Source of the DNA: Mycocentrospora acerina
Lineage: Eukaryota; Ascomycota; Dothideomycetes; Pleosporales
Direction: 5' to 3'
DNA length: 64,000 bases
NCBI GenBank assembly: GCA_022701365.1
Contig: JAKUHH010000025.1
Location: 186,001 to 250,000, forward strand
Numbering within the stretch: position 1 is the first letter of the stretch; each line of letters opens with the position of its first letter. Positions 44,413 through 54,371 of this stretch are shown here, one piece after another. A model generated the notes under the pieces. It searched no databases and was not told the DNA's origin. It saw nothing but the letters and a program-made list of their open reading frames with translations. Both the position numbers and the translations under genes were made by a program.

Positions 44413-46793
44413 CTATGCAATAATATCACCCAGTCCCGCTGTCGCAACATCGCCACAGCCAAAATCATTTTCATATAACCATTCATCGTTGAAAACGGCA
44501 GAATTCACGTCTACCATCTGTTCCAAAGTAGCAGTCCTCCGGGATATCCCCATATCGCGGATCTCGAAGACGCCTACTTGTGAAGATGGCTCTTGGAGCC
44601 GACTGGTTAGCTGGAACATGTATTGTAGTACCTCTAGATATGATTTTTGAAACGGAAGGGCTTGCAATGCATTCAGTGAGTCTGCCTTTTGTTAGTTTTT
44701 TTCAATGCTGCTTGGAGCGTTGTAGCAATCCTAGCAACAACATATGACATACCTTTCAGATGTGTCCCTACTGGCCAAAACTGGCCGATTTGGTCCATGA
44801 AAAGCATAACAAGGTCAACGTGCTCCGATGGCCGTGATGTAGAGAAGTTGCTATTAGCTTTGGAGTTCAAAATGAGGGCCGAACCAGCTACGAAAACAAT
44901 GTAGGAGCACATTGGGTCAGCAGCCTCAAAATAGCTTGGTTTCCAATACTGGAGCACAGACACTACTTCATTTGCCTCGGATAGTACGGCTTGCCATAAT
45001 CTTTGATTTTCCAAATCCTGTGTATTTCCGCAGTTTACTCGTGCGGTAGTCAACTTGAGCAGTAGTCGTGCACTGTACACAGAAAAGTTGAGTTTGTCAG
45101 CACAAGTTTGTCTGCACCAAAAGAATGTCAATAATCGAGAAGCTTACCAGCGAAACACCAGCAGTGTATAAAGACGGTGACGATGCTCTTCTGTCGATTC
45201 TTCAACATCAGAGTTGCGTGCAGGACTGGAAACCCAGATAGGGAGGGCAAAGGTCATAGCTGTACAATCGCTCTCGAGGTTGCATAGCCGGCTGTATAAA
45301 GCTGGAGAGTGGCTATAATTGGCCTGTATACGTAGTTCGGTGACAGCTCTCATGAGGGAACTGACTGCTAGATACATGTTACGGCTACGGCACGATGGTG
45401 TACGAAAAAGTGTCTGCATCGTCTCCCAGTGTTTCGCAGCCGAAGATGGTAGCAATTGTACTGAACAATCTTCTTGCCTAGGCGAAGAATCCTCGGATTG
45501 AGAATCGGTGAAGTCAGACACGGATACGGTTGGCAATTCCATATGTTCTTGTAGGTGCGTAGCGGCAGAATGGGATAATAAGCTAGGCCTGTGTAAGTCG
45601 ATTGAAAGGTCTCCTCGAGCCACTTAGACTCACGTAACAGCGCTGCAAATTGTGTCAAGCGAGTAGATTGACCACCAGACGCTTCTCCACTCTTCCGCAT
45701 CCCAATCTATAGTAGCTCCGTCAATCGTTCCATTGAAATGCTGATTATGGTAAATTTCGGCCATTCGTGCAACCTTGGCAATCTCGGCTACTGATTCCCA
45801 GTGTACGGATTCGTTTATATTGTGTATACAGAGGAGAAGGGAGGTTTTGACATCATCAATACAGATACGGTCGCTCTGTCTACAACCGGGACCGCTGGCA
45901 AGCTTGGCATATTCCGCGGACGACAATAATGACTTCCTGCGAACGTTGGGGGTTGCAAAGCGAGATGCGACAGCACACATTGCTAGCCTCAATCGATGGG
46001 GCATTTCTGATGCACATCTGATTTTTTCTTTGCGGAAAATTGGGTAAACGGGCTGCACATGTCGAAAGTACAGATTGAGCCTACGGAATTAGTTTAATAT
46101 CGTTAGCTAAACCGAGTCACTGATGCCGGGCGCCAGTGTAGGTTACGGACATGTAATTTTCTGTTTCTGTATCGAGACCTTGGAAGCAATTCGTGGGCAT
46201 TTCGAGTAATGGAGTGTGGGAAAGAACGTCAAGGTCTGCCCACGGAGTTGTGTATTCATCATTCGAGTTTCCTGTACCCATGACCCACCCAAGAGGCGCC
46301 ATAAATTCCGGGCTAGCCAAAGAAGGTTCCTGGATATCTTCGATGCGGGAATTGCAAGTATTGGGCTTTGATGCGGTTCTCTTCGCGAGTGCAACTCGCT
46401 TGGCAGGGCCTACATAGCGGCGAGAAGCACAGGTTAACGTTGGTCATGACCATTTCAAATCAAAAAATAACGTACCCGGCTTTGACCTCTGTTTACTGTA
46501 TGTACAGTCGATATGGCGCAGCCGACAGCTCCCACAAGATGGACGGACCATATCACCTGTGTAAGTAGGACGATGGTCAGTATCGCATTGCGAATATACG
46601 AGCTTAGTCAGTAGCAGAAGTGGTTTTGCCTACACTTGACTTTCTTTCTGTACGATCAGAACTGTTAGATAAAGAAAGAACATGAAAAGACGGGTTGCAC
46701 ACACATCCTGCAGCAGTCACATACACAATACTTTGCTGGTTCCAGAGGACGGGCCGGGCGAGCCGGACCTGTCGGAAGAGTCTCAACGAGCAT
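44413..46793 (-). CDS. Zn2Cys6 transcription factor of the aromatic cluster
   Basis: Eight exons (46793-46705, 46647-46634, 46556-46476, 46409-46151, 46080-45634, 45588-45148, 45072-44753, 44681-44413) encode 639 aa with consistent phases. The DNA-binding cluster at residues 25-52 has perfect CX2CX6CX6CX2CX6C spacing (CDCCRIKKVKC, then CGSCRLRHIDC). It is assembled from three exons, one only 14 nt long. The fungal-specific transcription factor domain follows (LNLYFRHVQPVYPIFRKEK near residue 150, then VWWSIYSLDTICSAVT). Its place between the monooxygenase and the hydrolase points to pathway-specific control. The exon 4 donor GTCCGT is weak and was set by phase. The family is sure; activator versus repressor is unknown. 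Confidence 0.85.
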
Positions 46794-47162
46794 GAAATCG
46801 GATGGCATCGCCAACGACTAAAGATGCTATGAATACGGCTCCGATGGCACTTAAAGTCACAAGGAAATTTAGAGAGATTGTAGGAGAGAAGTTGCTTTAG
46901 GGTGGTCGTGATTCGCCAAGCAGGTGGCAACTTGGCACAACAGGCCTTCCCCTAATGCACAGGAATGCGGGGTACTCTTATGGCTAGCGTGTGTCCGGAA
47001 CATTCTAATTATGTATTTCTTTTGAGCCGAGATAGTCCTGAGCTAACCAATACTGTGACAGCAATCTATTGTCGATGACGACTAACAGGTGTGATTCCGT
47101 ACCTACATTCGTTGATTATCATGCAAGCAGCACTAGATGCAATTGACGGGCTTCGTGAACCC
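46794..47162. promoter_or_regulatory. Regulator promoter
   Basis: These 369 bp lie upstream of the Zn2Cys6 gene and 3' of the hydrolase gene. A CCGGAA hexamer lies at 46995-47000, also found upstream of the hydrolase and the dioxygenase. Confidence 0.35.
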
Positions 47163-48259
47163 TTAGGTCGTACCCTCGAAAACCATAGTGTTTCGCAGCG
47201 TGCCAATAGACGATATCTCCACCTCAACCACATCGCCGTCCTTCAAACTATACTTGGGCTCCTGAAAGTATCCGATGCCAGGAGGAGAGCCTGTCAGTAT
47301 TACTGATCCAGCGGGTAGCGTTGTTCCTGCGAGATCCAGTTAGCTCGGGTCTAATTTGCGACATCAGCTCGATGGGTATTAGGAAAATCACCTTGAGAGA
47401 GGAAGCTGATGAGCTTTGCGGGACCGTTGATCAAGTCGCACGGGCTATCCTGAAATACTTTTCCATTGACTTTGGTGAGAATCCTCGCGTCCTGTACGTT
47501 ACCAAAGGTTTTTGCACTGGTCAACACTGGCCCAAGAGGAGCGAATCCGTCAAATGCTTTGCAGCGCGTAAACTGGCCACCTGCACGTTTAGGATCCTGA
47601 TATACGCGGGCTGTCAAGTCGTTGCCAACAGTGTATCCGAGGATGTATTCTGCAGCATCTTCAACAGTTACATCTCGAGCGTCCTTTGACGTAACAATGG
47701 TAAGCTCTCCCTATGAGTGTGGAAATTAGGTTCAAGCACAGGTATTATCTTGTATTTGGGGGTTAACACATACTTCGAAGTCAAGGAATCCAGTTGCAGC
47801 AACTTTTGGAATGGAAATATCGCCTGGTCCACCGAGCGCTCTTTTCGGTTTGTACCACATGACAGGGTCAAGAGGAATTGAGAGCTGGAACAACGCGACT
47901 TGTCAGTAACCTCCTCCAATAACCATATAGTCGGATTACTTCATCTTACATTTGCCTCCTCGGCATGTTCACGATAGTTCACTCCTATGCAAATAATATC
48001 TCCTTCATAGGGAATCGGGGCAACAAGCTATGAAGACTGCGTCAGTGTTTGTTGTGACAACTGAATGAGACGAAATTCCTCATACCTGCTTTACAGTGAC
48101 TGATTTGCTAGCCTTACCTTCGAGCAAGTCGGCAAAAGTTGCGAAACCGCTCACGTTCTGCCCGCTGATCTGCAAAACGTCCGCAGGGCTTTCCAAAGAG
48201 GCGAAATAGGTACCGCCATCGGTAGCAATAAAACGTATCAAGTGGTTCCAGGAAGGCAT
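47163..48259 (-). CDS. Fumarylacetoacetate hydrolase-family enzyme
   Basis: Five exons (48259-48086, 48027-47950, 47884-47774, 47710-47392, 47326-47163) encode 281 aa, the normal FAH-family length. Members hydrolyse C-C bonds in acylpyruvates or hydrate 2-oxo-dienoates made by ring cleavage. Metal-ligand motifs are present: DFEGELTIV (paired Glu) and GYTVGNDLTARV (Asp). The active-site segment FTRCKAFDGFAPLGP follows, then LTGSPPGIGYFQEPKYSLKDG and the C-terminal GTLRN. The N-terminal 58-residue domain is also typical. In this cluster it is the natural candidate to process the product of the extradiol dioxygenase. Fumarylpyruvate hydrolase, HpcE/HpcG-like and oxaloacetate-tautomerase roles are alternatives. 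Confidence 0.88.
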
Positions 48260-48776
48260 CTCACAGATTGATAATTAAAGTTTGTTGTTGAGCGTTGATG
48301 ATTTCCTATACAAGAATGAAGGCCACTCTACCTTATGAGTGACATTTGGGCTTATATGTTGTTATCTAAGTACCAGGTCATGGTAGATTATCCGGAAGGC
48401 ATTGGACTGACACAAAGGCCCAAAATCCTCCGCCAGTTTGCCGTTAGTGATGGCCCAATCATATCCTAACCAACGTGTAATGTTAGCGTCGGAAGAACAC
48501 CGCATAACATACCAGTTCCTCCGGCACGTGATTCTCCATAATCGATACCTATGGAAGAAGAGTACTAGGGTGACAAACATCATAGTCACAGACCACAACA
48601 CAAGAGGATAGTAAAAGGAGATGTTGCATGATAGAAAACTTCGTGTTGAAAAAATGCACATTTATTTTGGGCCTTTAACGCAAAATTTTAATTGGGAGAT
48701 GAGAATTCCAAAAAGAGATTTAACGGACAAGATGGAGGTTACAAACAATATTCGATTGCGTTCAAGAGGGAAGTAT
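48260..48776. promoter_or_regulatory. Hydrolase promoter
   Basis: These 517 bp lie between the hydrolase start and the dioxygenase stop. They contain CCGGAA at 48392-48397, a CGG-N7-CCG site at about 48491-48503 and CTCCGGCACGTG at about 48527-48540. Such sites suit a Zn2Cys6 dimer. Confidence 0.35.
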
Positions 48777-49885
48777 CTATGAGTCTACTACCGGTGCAAT
48801 GTTTTTCGCTTCAGTCCCGTCCTCGAGTATCAACGTAGACATCTCTGGGCCCCAAACTGACAACGGCCCAGCTTTGCTCCGTCTAGTACCTGTATGTACA
48901 TTGACAAGATCTCCATCTGTGTAATGCTCAATAGTAAATCCGCTTGAATCTCTCCAATAATCGAAAATCTGCGAGCCTAGAATATGTCTGCCCACACCCC
49001 ATACTGAAGTGTAGCCTTTGCTGCCCAACCAATCGTGTCCCAGAAGCTGCGTGTCGAAGTCCTCGACCTCGAACGATGTATGATGCATGCGGTCGCGCGC
49101 GCCTATAGGGGCGCGCGAGAGGAATAGTGAATGGTGATCAGAGAAACGTTCACCGAGGTCAAGATGCAAGAATGAGACGACATCCAAGTCCTCGTTACTC
49201 GGTTCATGCTGTACATCTGACGGAACGAAGTTGAAGTTATTGGTGTACCAACGAATCTCTTCGTCCCAGCGACTAACAATAAAGCCATAGTGACCTAATT
49301 TATGAACCATGGCCGGCCCTGGATGAAAACGCTGAAATTCGCCTATTTGGTCAGCATTCGGCTGACATATTTGTAACTGATAGCCACTTTATATTAGAAA
49401 TACGTACCAAATCTTTGCTTGGTCAAACTGCCGTTGAAAGGTCCAAGGTTTTCTACCTGAGCAGAGGGGGGAGATTCAGCCACAGATCTCTCCTCTTGCC
49501 CATAAACTACGTGTAAGGAGAAACCCGAGGGAGTCTTCAAGGTTACTCTGCGTCCACCGCCTGGAAATGGCGAAAGCTCGGAGATGGTTGCGCCTTCCAT
49601 AGCGGCAGCCTTGTCAAAATCAGCCTGTGTCTGAGCTACAAAGGCACCGCCGCCGAAGGAAGGAGAGTTGTTTTCGGATTGATGAGCAACATAACAATAT
49701 GGATCTTTTCCATAGCCACGGTAGAGTATGTGGTTGCTATCCCGATATGCTTCAACAAAGCCAAAATCGCTGGCGAATTGGTCGAATTTGGTTAAATCCG
49801 GGTGTTCAAAGTATACATGACAGATGCGTTCAAGCTGGATCTTAGAGGCATCATTAATGATGGTAGGGAGTCGTGTTGCTGCCAT
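48777..49885 (-). CDS. Class I extradiol ring-cleavage dioxygenase (VOC superfamily)
   Basis: Two exons (49885-49408 and 49342-48777) encode 347 aa. Extradiol dioxygenases use Fe(II) and oxygen to cut catechols next to the two hydroxyls. The N-terminal module (about 15-150) is a degenerate VOC domain. The C-terminal module (about 160-320) holds the expected site: the first His in KLGHYGFIV, the second His in MHHTSFEVEDFD and the Glu in FTIEHYTDGD. The accessory catalytic His in DHHSLFL, His in GVGRH and Tyr in FDYW match the bacterial BphC pattern. The splice acceptor was chosen to give RFGEFQRFHPG in phase. It is separated from the hydrolase gene by 0.5 kb on the same strand. Confidence 0.88.
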
Positions 49886-51095
49886 GGCGGGTAAGTGTAA
49901 GAAAGACAAAAGTATTCTTAGTTGCGTATTCAAGACTTTCTGCAATACTTTATATCAAATCAATAGAAAGACACCTGACAAGATGAATTGGCTCGAGTTT
50001 CTTGACTACACGAAGTGTTACTCCGACTGGATAGTGACCCGGGATAACCTTCGAGTCGTTCCATACTGTAAATTCCTCCGAGGCCAGCTCACGTCACCAC
50101 CCACTAACCCTTCCTACACCATCTCGTGATGTATACCGGTACTGTAATCCAACAAATGCGGAAAAAGGAGAAGAGCGGGGTAAGGGTTGCTCCCGGAAGG
50201 TCTAGACTGTAGGTGTATCAATCTACTCCATTCGCCTGAAATCCGCTAAGCATAATGATCACATCTAGCTTTAAGAAGGAGTGAAATGAGCTGCGAAGTT
50301 AAAAGACAGGAGAACCAGGATGGGAGAAGTAAGACCGGAGAAGGAACTCGGATATTTCAATAACGCTGTGTAACGATGAGAAGTGGCTGTGCGTTAGTAG
50401 GTTGTGAATATTGGCGAAAAGAAGGTCGCATGTTTGTTGTATTTCTACATTGATTGCAGCAGATATCATTAGTAACGAGATGCATAAAGAATACCATAAG
50501 CATCGAATCACCCAAGTGCTGACTGAAGTTTGAGGATTGCAACATTTCTAAGGGTACAAATCGCACCACCTTTCATTGATCAAAATCTTAAAGACACGAA
50601 TTTCATCTCATACCAGCATGCGCTGCTAGGTTCACTGTGACCAAAAGAATGGGAAGATGGTGACCTCGAAGTGTACAAGATTGAGGTTGAGCATGACGCG
50701 CCAAGCTGACTTGGGAACAGCGGCTCACAAACGGCATGACGTCTGACGTTCGCTCGTCCATCTGCAAAGCTTCATGCTCCATCCTTACGCACAAACCAAG
50801 TAGCTCTGGCAACGAAAACTTAGGCGCTTCACGGCGAAAATCGTTTGTTTAGCCAGTGAACATGACCCGGCGATGGCACCAGCGGTGAGCGCCAGCACAC
50901 CCCAGCCCAGCCTCGCCAATTCCTGAATCGTGCAAATCGTGCTCCACCAACCACCTCACAACAACAAGTTTTGTTTTGTTGTGCATTGGATCGCACCGCA
51001 TTGCGTTGCACTGTATCTTAGGCCCTTTATTATCTGTTGCTCTGCATTCCTGTAGATTTACCTATTTCTAGCCTCACATATTCTTACCCAACGCC
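49886..51095. other. Intergenic, dioxygenase promoter and right edge of cluster
   Basis: These 1.2 kb contain no supported gene. CCGGAA occurs at 50193-50198 and CCCGGG at about 50039-50044. This is a divergent promoter with the cysteine-repeat protein. Confidence 0.4.
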
Positions 51096-52518
51096 ATGTA
51101 CATGTCGAGTATCCTCTCGCTCCCCTCGAGCGTCGCTGTCCTCCTCCTCTGCGCCACATCGCTATCCGCCGAGTCGCCATGGCCGCACAACCTACCCAGG
51201 CACATGAAGTACTTTCCCGAAGACGAAGTACATGTAAAACGCGCCCTAGAAATACGTGAAAGACTGCGGCATGAAAAGCCTATTGGGATCAAGAAAATGA
51301 GCCTAGATGAAGGGGAGATGTTCATGTTGGACAACTGGATATTCGCCGAAAGCCACAGCAAGAGATCAGCCCTCGAGGGAGCTAGAAAGGATACATGTCA
51401 GGCGCGAGCACCTCTCCGACCGCACAACACGGATGATTCGTATCTGCGGTTCCAGGCTAGAAATGTGCTGTTGGGAAGACAATTTCAATGTCCAGAGGGG
51501 ACGGCAAGCTGCTCATCTATTGGCGCACCAGATGTATGCTGTAGTACAGGCTTGACGTGTATAACAGTTAGTGGCAATAGTGCTGCTGGGTCGGTGGGGT
51601 GTTGTCCGCTGGGACAGACTTGCGCAGGAGCTGTCAGTTGCGACACAAGTCAAGGTTACTCGGCTTGTCCAGACTCGTCAAATGGTGGGTGTTGTATGCC
51701 AGGGTTCCAATGCTCGGGTGTTGGATGTAAGTATCTCTATGCATTTTTACAACTACAAGATCTAATCATATTCAGGCATCGCTGTGGGCACATCCGTCGT
51801 TTACGTCCTACCATCGACCTCATCACGTTCCTCTACTTCAACCTCGTCTGCAACTCCAACATCATCTACCTTAGTCTCATCTACACCCTCTTCATCCGCT
51901 ACTCCCAGCTCCACCTCAGCATACACCTGCTCCACAGGCTGGTTCTCCTGCGCCGCCAGCCTTGGAGGAGGCTGCTGTCAGAACGGGCGTACCTGCGCCA
52001 CAGGCGCCTCCTGCCTTGGCTCGTCCACCAGCACGCAAGCCCCCTCCGCGCCCGTCCGCCCAACCAGCGTATCCATAACCACCACTTCTGTCGTCACCAG
52101 CGCGATCCCTGACAACGACGTTTGCCCAGGCGGCTTCTACGTCTGCAGCGCATACCTCCCGTCTGGCTGCTGCAGAGTTGGGCGCGACTGCCAGACCACA
52201 GGATCCTGTGGTCCCCCGGCCGGAACCGTCCTCGAGTCCAACGGCGTTGTTATTGTGGCACCAACGGGGACTGCGGTTGCGTCGCAGAGTGGTTCGTGTC
52301 CGAGCAGTTGGTTCAGCTGTCCCGCGGACCAGGGCGGAAACTGCTGTCCCGCGGGTTATGCGTGCGGAGAGCAGTGCACGGCTACGGCGTCGGGACAGTC
52401 TGGTGTGAGAGACAAGGTTACACCTAGTGGGAGCGGGGCATCGTTTGTATCAGGGTGGTCAGTCGGGGTGGTTATGTCTGCTGCTTTTGCGGTGGGGATC
52501 GCTATGATTATTTTGTGA
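51096..52518 (+). CDS. Secreted GPI-type protein with cysteine-knot-like repeats
   Basis: Two exons (51096-51726 and 51776-52518) encode 457 aa. A signal peptide (about 1-25) is followed by a charged region to about residue 125, then cysteine-rich units. Two complete units share the exact spacing CX6CX7CCX5CX5C (CSTGWFSC with GGGCCQNGRTC, CPGGFYVC with SGCCRVGRDC). Three related ones differ slightly in loop length. A Ser/Thr-rich linker separates the first group from the rest. The C-terminal hydrophobic run after SGWSVGVVM suggests a GPI signal. A start at the ATG six bases downstream is equally possible. The role is unknown; cell-wall or surface attachment is likely. Confidence 0.82.
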
Positions 52519-53252
52519 AGGATCACGCGTACGAATTATGACGAATTATGAAGGGATATGCTTGCATTAACGGTGTTATCGATGAGAAGTTTCTCAAGTT
52601 TGATATTTTCACATAGCGGATTAAGGTGGTTTCGCATAGAATTGGCGGGTCGACACAAAATCAGTGCTTGACAGCATCATCTTAAGTACGGCGAGCCATT
52701 TTAAAGACGTGCCCGATCAGCCATATACCTGCAATCATGTAGGTTTATCGTACATCGTGCCACTTACCCAGAAAGTCATTTTTCCCGCAACATTGATTCC
52801 TGTCCCAAACCAGGTTAACCTTTTCTTGAATACGAGCTTCTATGCATTTGCCGAGCAAAGCTATTAATATCACAATATTGCAGCGTCCGAAGTGGTATCG
52901 CAAGGTTCGCAATATTGCATCGTATCGCTGAGACAACGATAAGACCGTGAGCTGCATTGTTCTCGATTGATTGATGAGGCGTAGTTTACTGTACGCCATC
53001 GTTCGCCGCTCAAACCGATGATCACAACCTAGGTGCCACGACCAAGCCCCGATGTCTGGGCACTGGATATCCATCCAAAAAAATGAATGATGAAATTGAT
53101 GTCATTGCCATGAATACAGAATGATCGAAAATGTGTGGGTATGACCTTTAGAAAAATGATGTACACCGCCAAAACGCCTCGGTGAGTCTGTTGGAGCAAA
53201 AACAGGTAGCTTCAATGCCCCTCAATCCCGTATTCAGTATCGGTAAGCGCGC
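52519..53252. other. Intergenic between convergent genes
   Basis: These 734 bp are 3' of both neighbours. No gene is seen. Confidence 0.5.
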
Positions 53253-54371
53253 CTACCCTCTTACTCCTAACGATTGCCAAAAAGCGGCAATGTCTTTCGT
53301 GAGATCTCTTTGCGAGGTCCCCGCTTCCCACACGTCTTCCATTACGGCCATGGTGTCCATCCATTTATTGATAGCCTCGCTCTTATTCCCGATTCCGGCG
53401 AAGTGAACTAAAAAGTCTCCTCTCCGCGCGTTGGTCAGGTTTTCGTCTTCGACTGATGATGTGTTGGCATATCCCTCTGAGCCGCTGCCACGGTCGTACG
53501 CGTTGAACCACTGCTGCGGCACCCACTGGGTTTCGCCGCCAAACTTTTGTTCCTTGATAACAATCTCCATGGCACTCTGCTCTGTAAATGTCAGGACCTC
53601 GTCGGGCCTGTAGTAGCGGAACGCGAGGGTGGTAGTGAAGAGGTCGATGGCCCACTTGTTCACACGAAGAAAAAAGACGCCATTGTTCAGCCCGTTCCAG
53701 TCGTTCGTTACGATGAGGTTTTTGTTGGTCTCGACAGGCGGCAAGAAGCTCCAAGCCGGACGGCACTGGTCGAGGATTAGAGTGTCGCGGTCGACCCACA
53801 TGAGCCACTCCAGACGTTCTTCTTTGGGCTTAAGCATCTCGCGCATGAGGACGTCGAGGATGAAAGCATGTTTGTTCCATAGGTCGTCGACAAGGGAGTC
53901 GCATAATACGTGAACTTGTGTGTTGTGAATTAAGCTATAAAGGAGGTGTGTATCGAGCGCTCTTTGGTAGTGCTGTTTCAATGGGCCAAATTGCGCAGTG
54001 ATGGTCGCGACACGGTGTTTTGGAGGTGCTTTACCGTACGGCGGTGCATAGGCGGCGCATGTGGCATTTCTTTTGACAGCCTGCTCGATGAGCTGTGGCG
54101 AGGGCGATGGCAGACAGTGTGAAATGCCATAAGGATAGAACTGCGGGACGACTGGTAGTAGTGTGACTACCGGCTCCACTGCTGTCACCGGTTCCACCGG
54201 TTCCGCTGGCTCCGCTGGTGAGTTTGTTTGCGAGACAAAATGAGAAAAGTGGTGTTCCAATGGTTGGGTTTGAATAAAGACGTAGATGAGGAAGACGGAT
54301 ACGCTAAACGCGGCGAGGATCTTGACACCGAGATGCCCTGATGCGGCCCTGAAAAGATTTGGTGCTAACAT
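53253..54371 (-). CDS. Glycosyltransferase family 34 (Gma12/Mnn10-like)
   Basis: This single-exon gene encodes 372 aa. GT34 enzymes add galactose or mannose from nucleotide sugars to N- or O-glycans in the Golgi lumen. It is a type II protein: a short tail, a membrane anchor at about 16-34 (VKILAAFSVSVFLIYVFIQT), a Pro/Glu/Val stem, then the catalytic domain from about 110. The metal-binding DxD lies in WLMWVDRDTLILD. Other family elements are NDWNGLNNGVFFLRVN, EQSAMEIVIKEQ, WVPQQWFNAYD and DFLVHFAGIGNK. Whether it is a galactosyl- or mannosyltransferase cannot be read from motifs. Confidence 0.9.
   Translation of the reverse strand: MLAPNLFRAASGHLGVKILAAFSVSVFLIYVFIQTQPLEHHFSHFVSQTNSPAEPAEPVEPVTAVEPVVTLLPVVPQFYPYGISHCLPSPSPQLIEQAVKRNATCAAYAPPYGKAPPKHRVATITAQFGPLKQHYQRALDTHLLYSLIHNTQVHVLCDSLVDDLWNKHAFILDVLMREMLKPKEERLEWLMWVDRDTLILDQCRPAWSFLPPVETNKNLIVTNDWNGLNNGVFFLRVNKWAIDLFTTTLAFRYYRPDEVLTFTEQSAMEIVIKEQKFGGETQWVPQQWFNAYDRGSGSEGYANTSSVEDENLTNARRGDFLVHFAGIGNKSEAINKWMDTMAVMEDVWEAGTSQRDLTKDIAAFWQSLGVRG

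Noticed and set aside
45073..45147. 36-nt intron version in the Zn2Cys6 regulator (acceptor at 45112)
   Set aside because: It would create a TGA at the junction. The 75-nt version with GCTGAC branch point keeps the frame.
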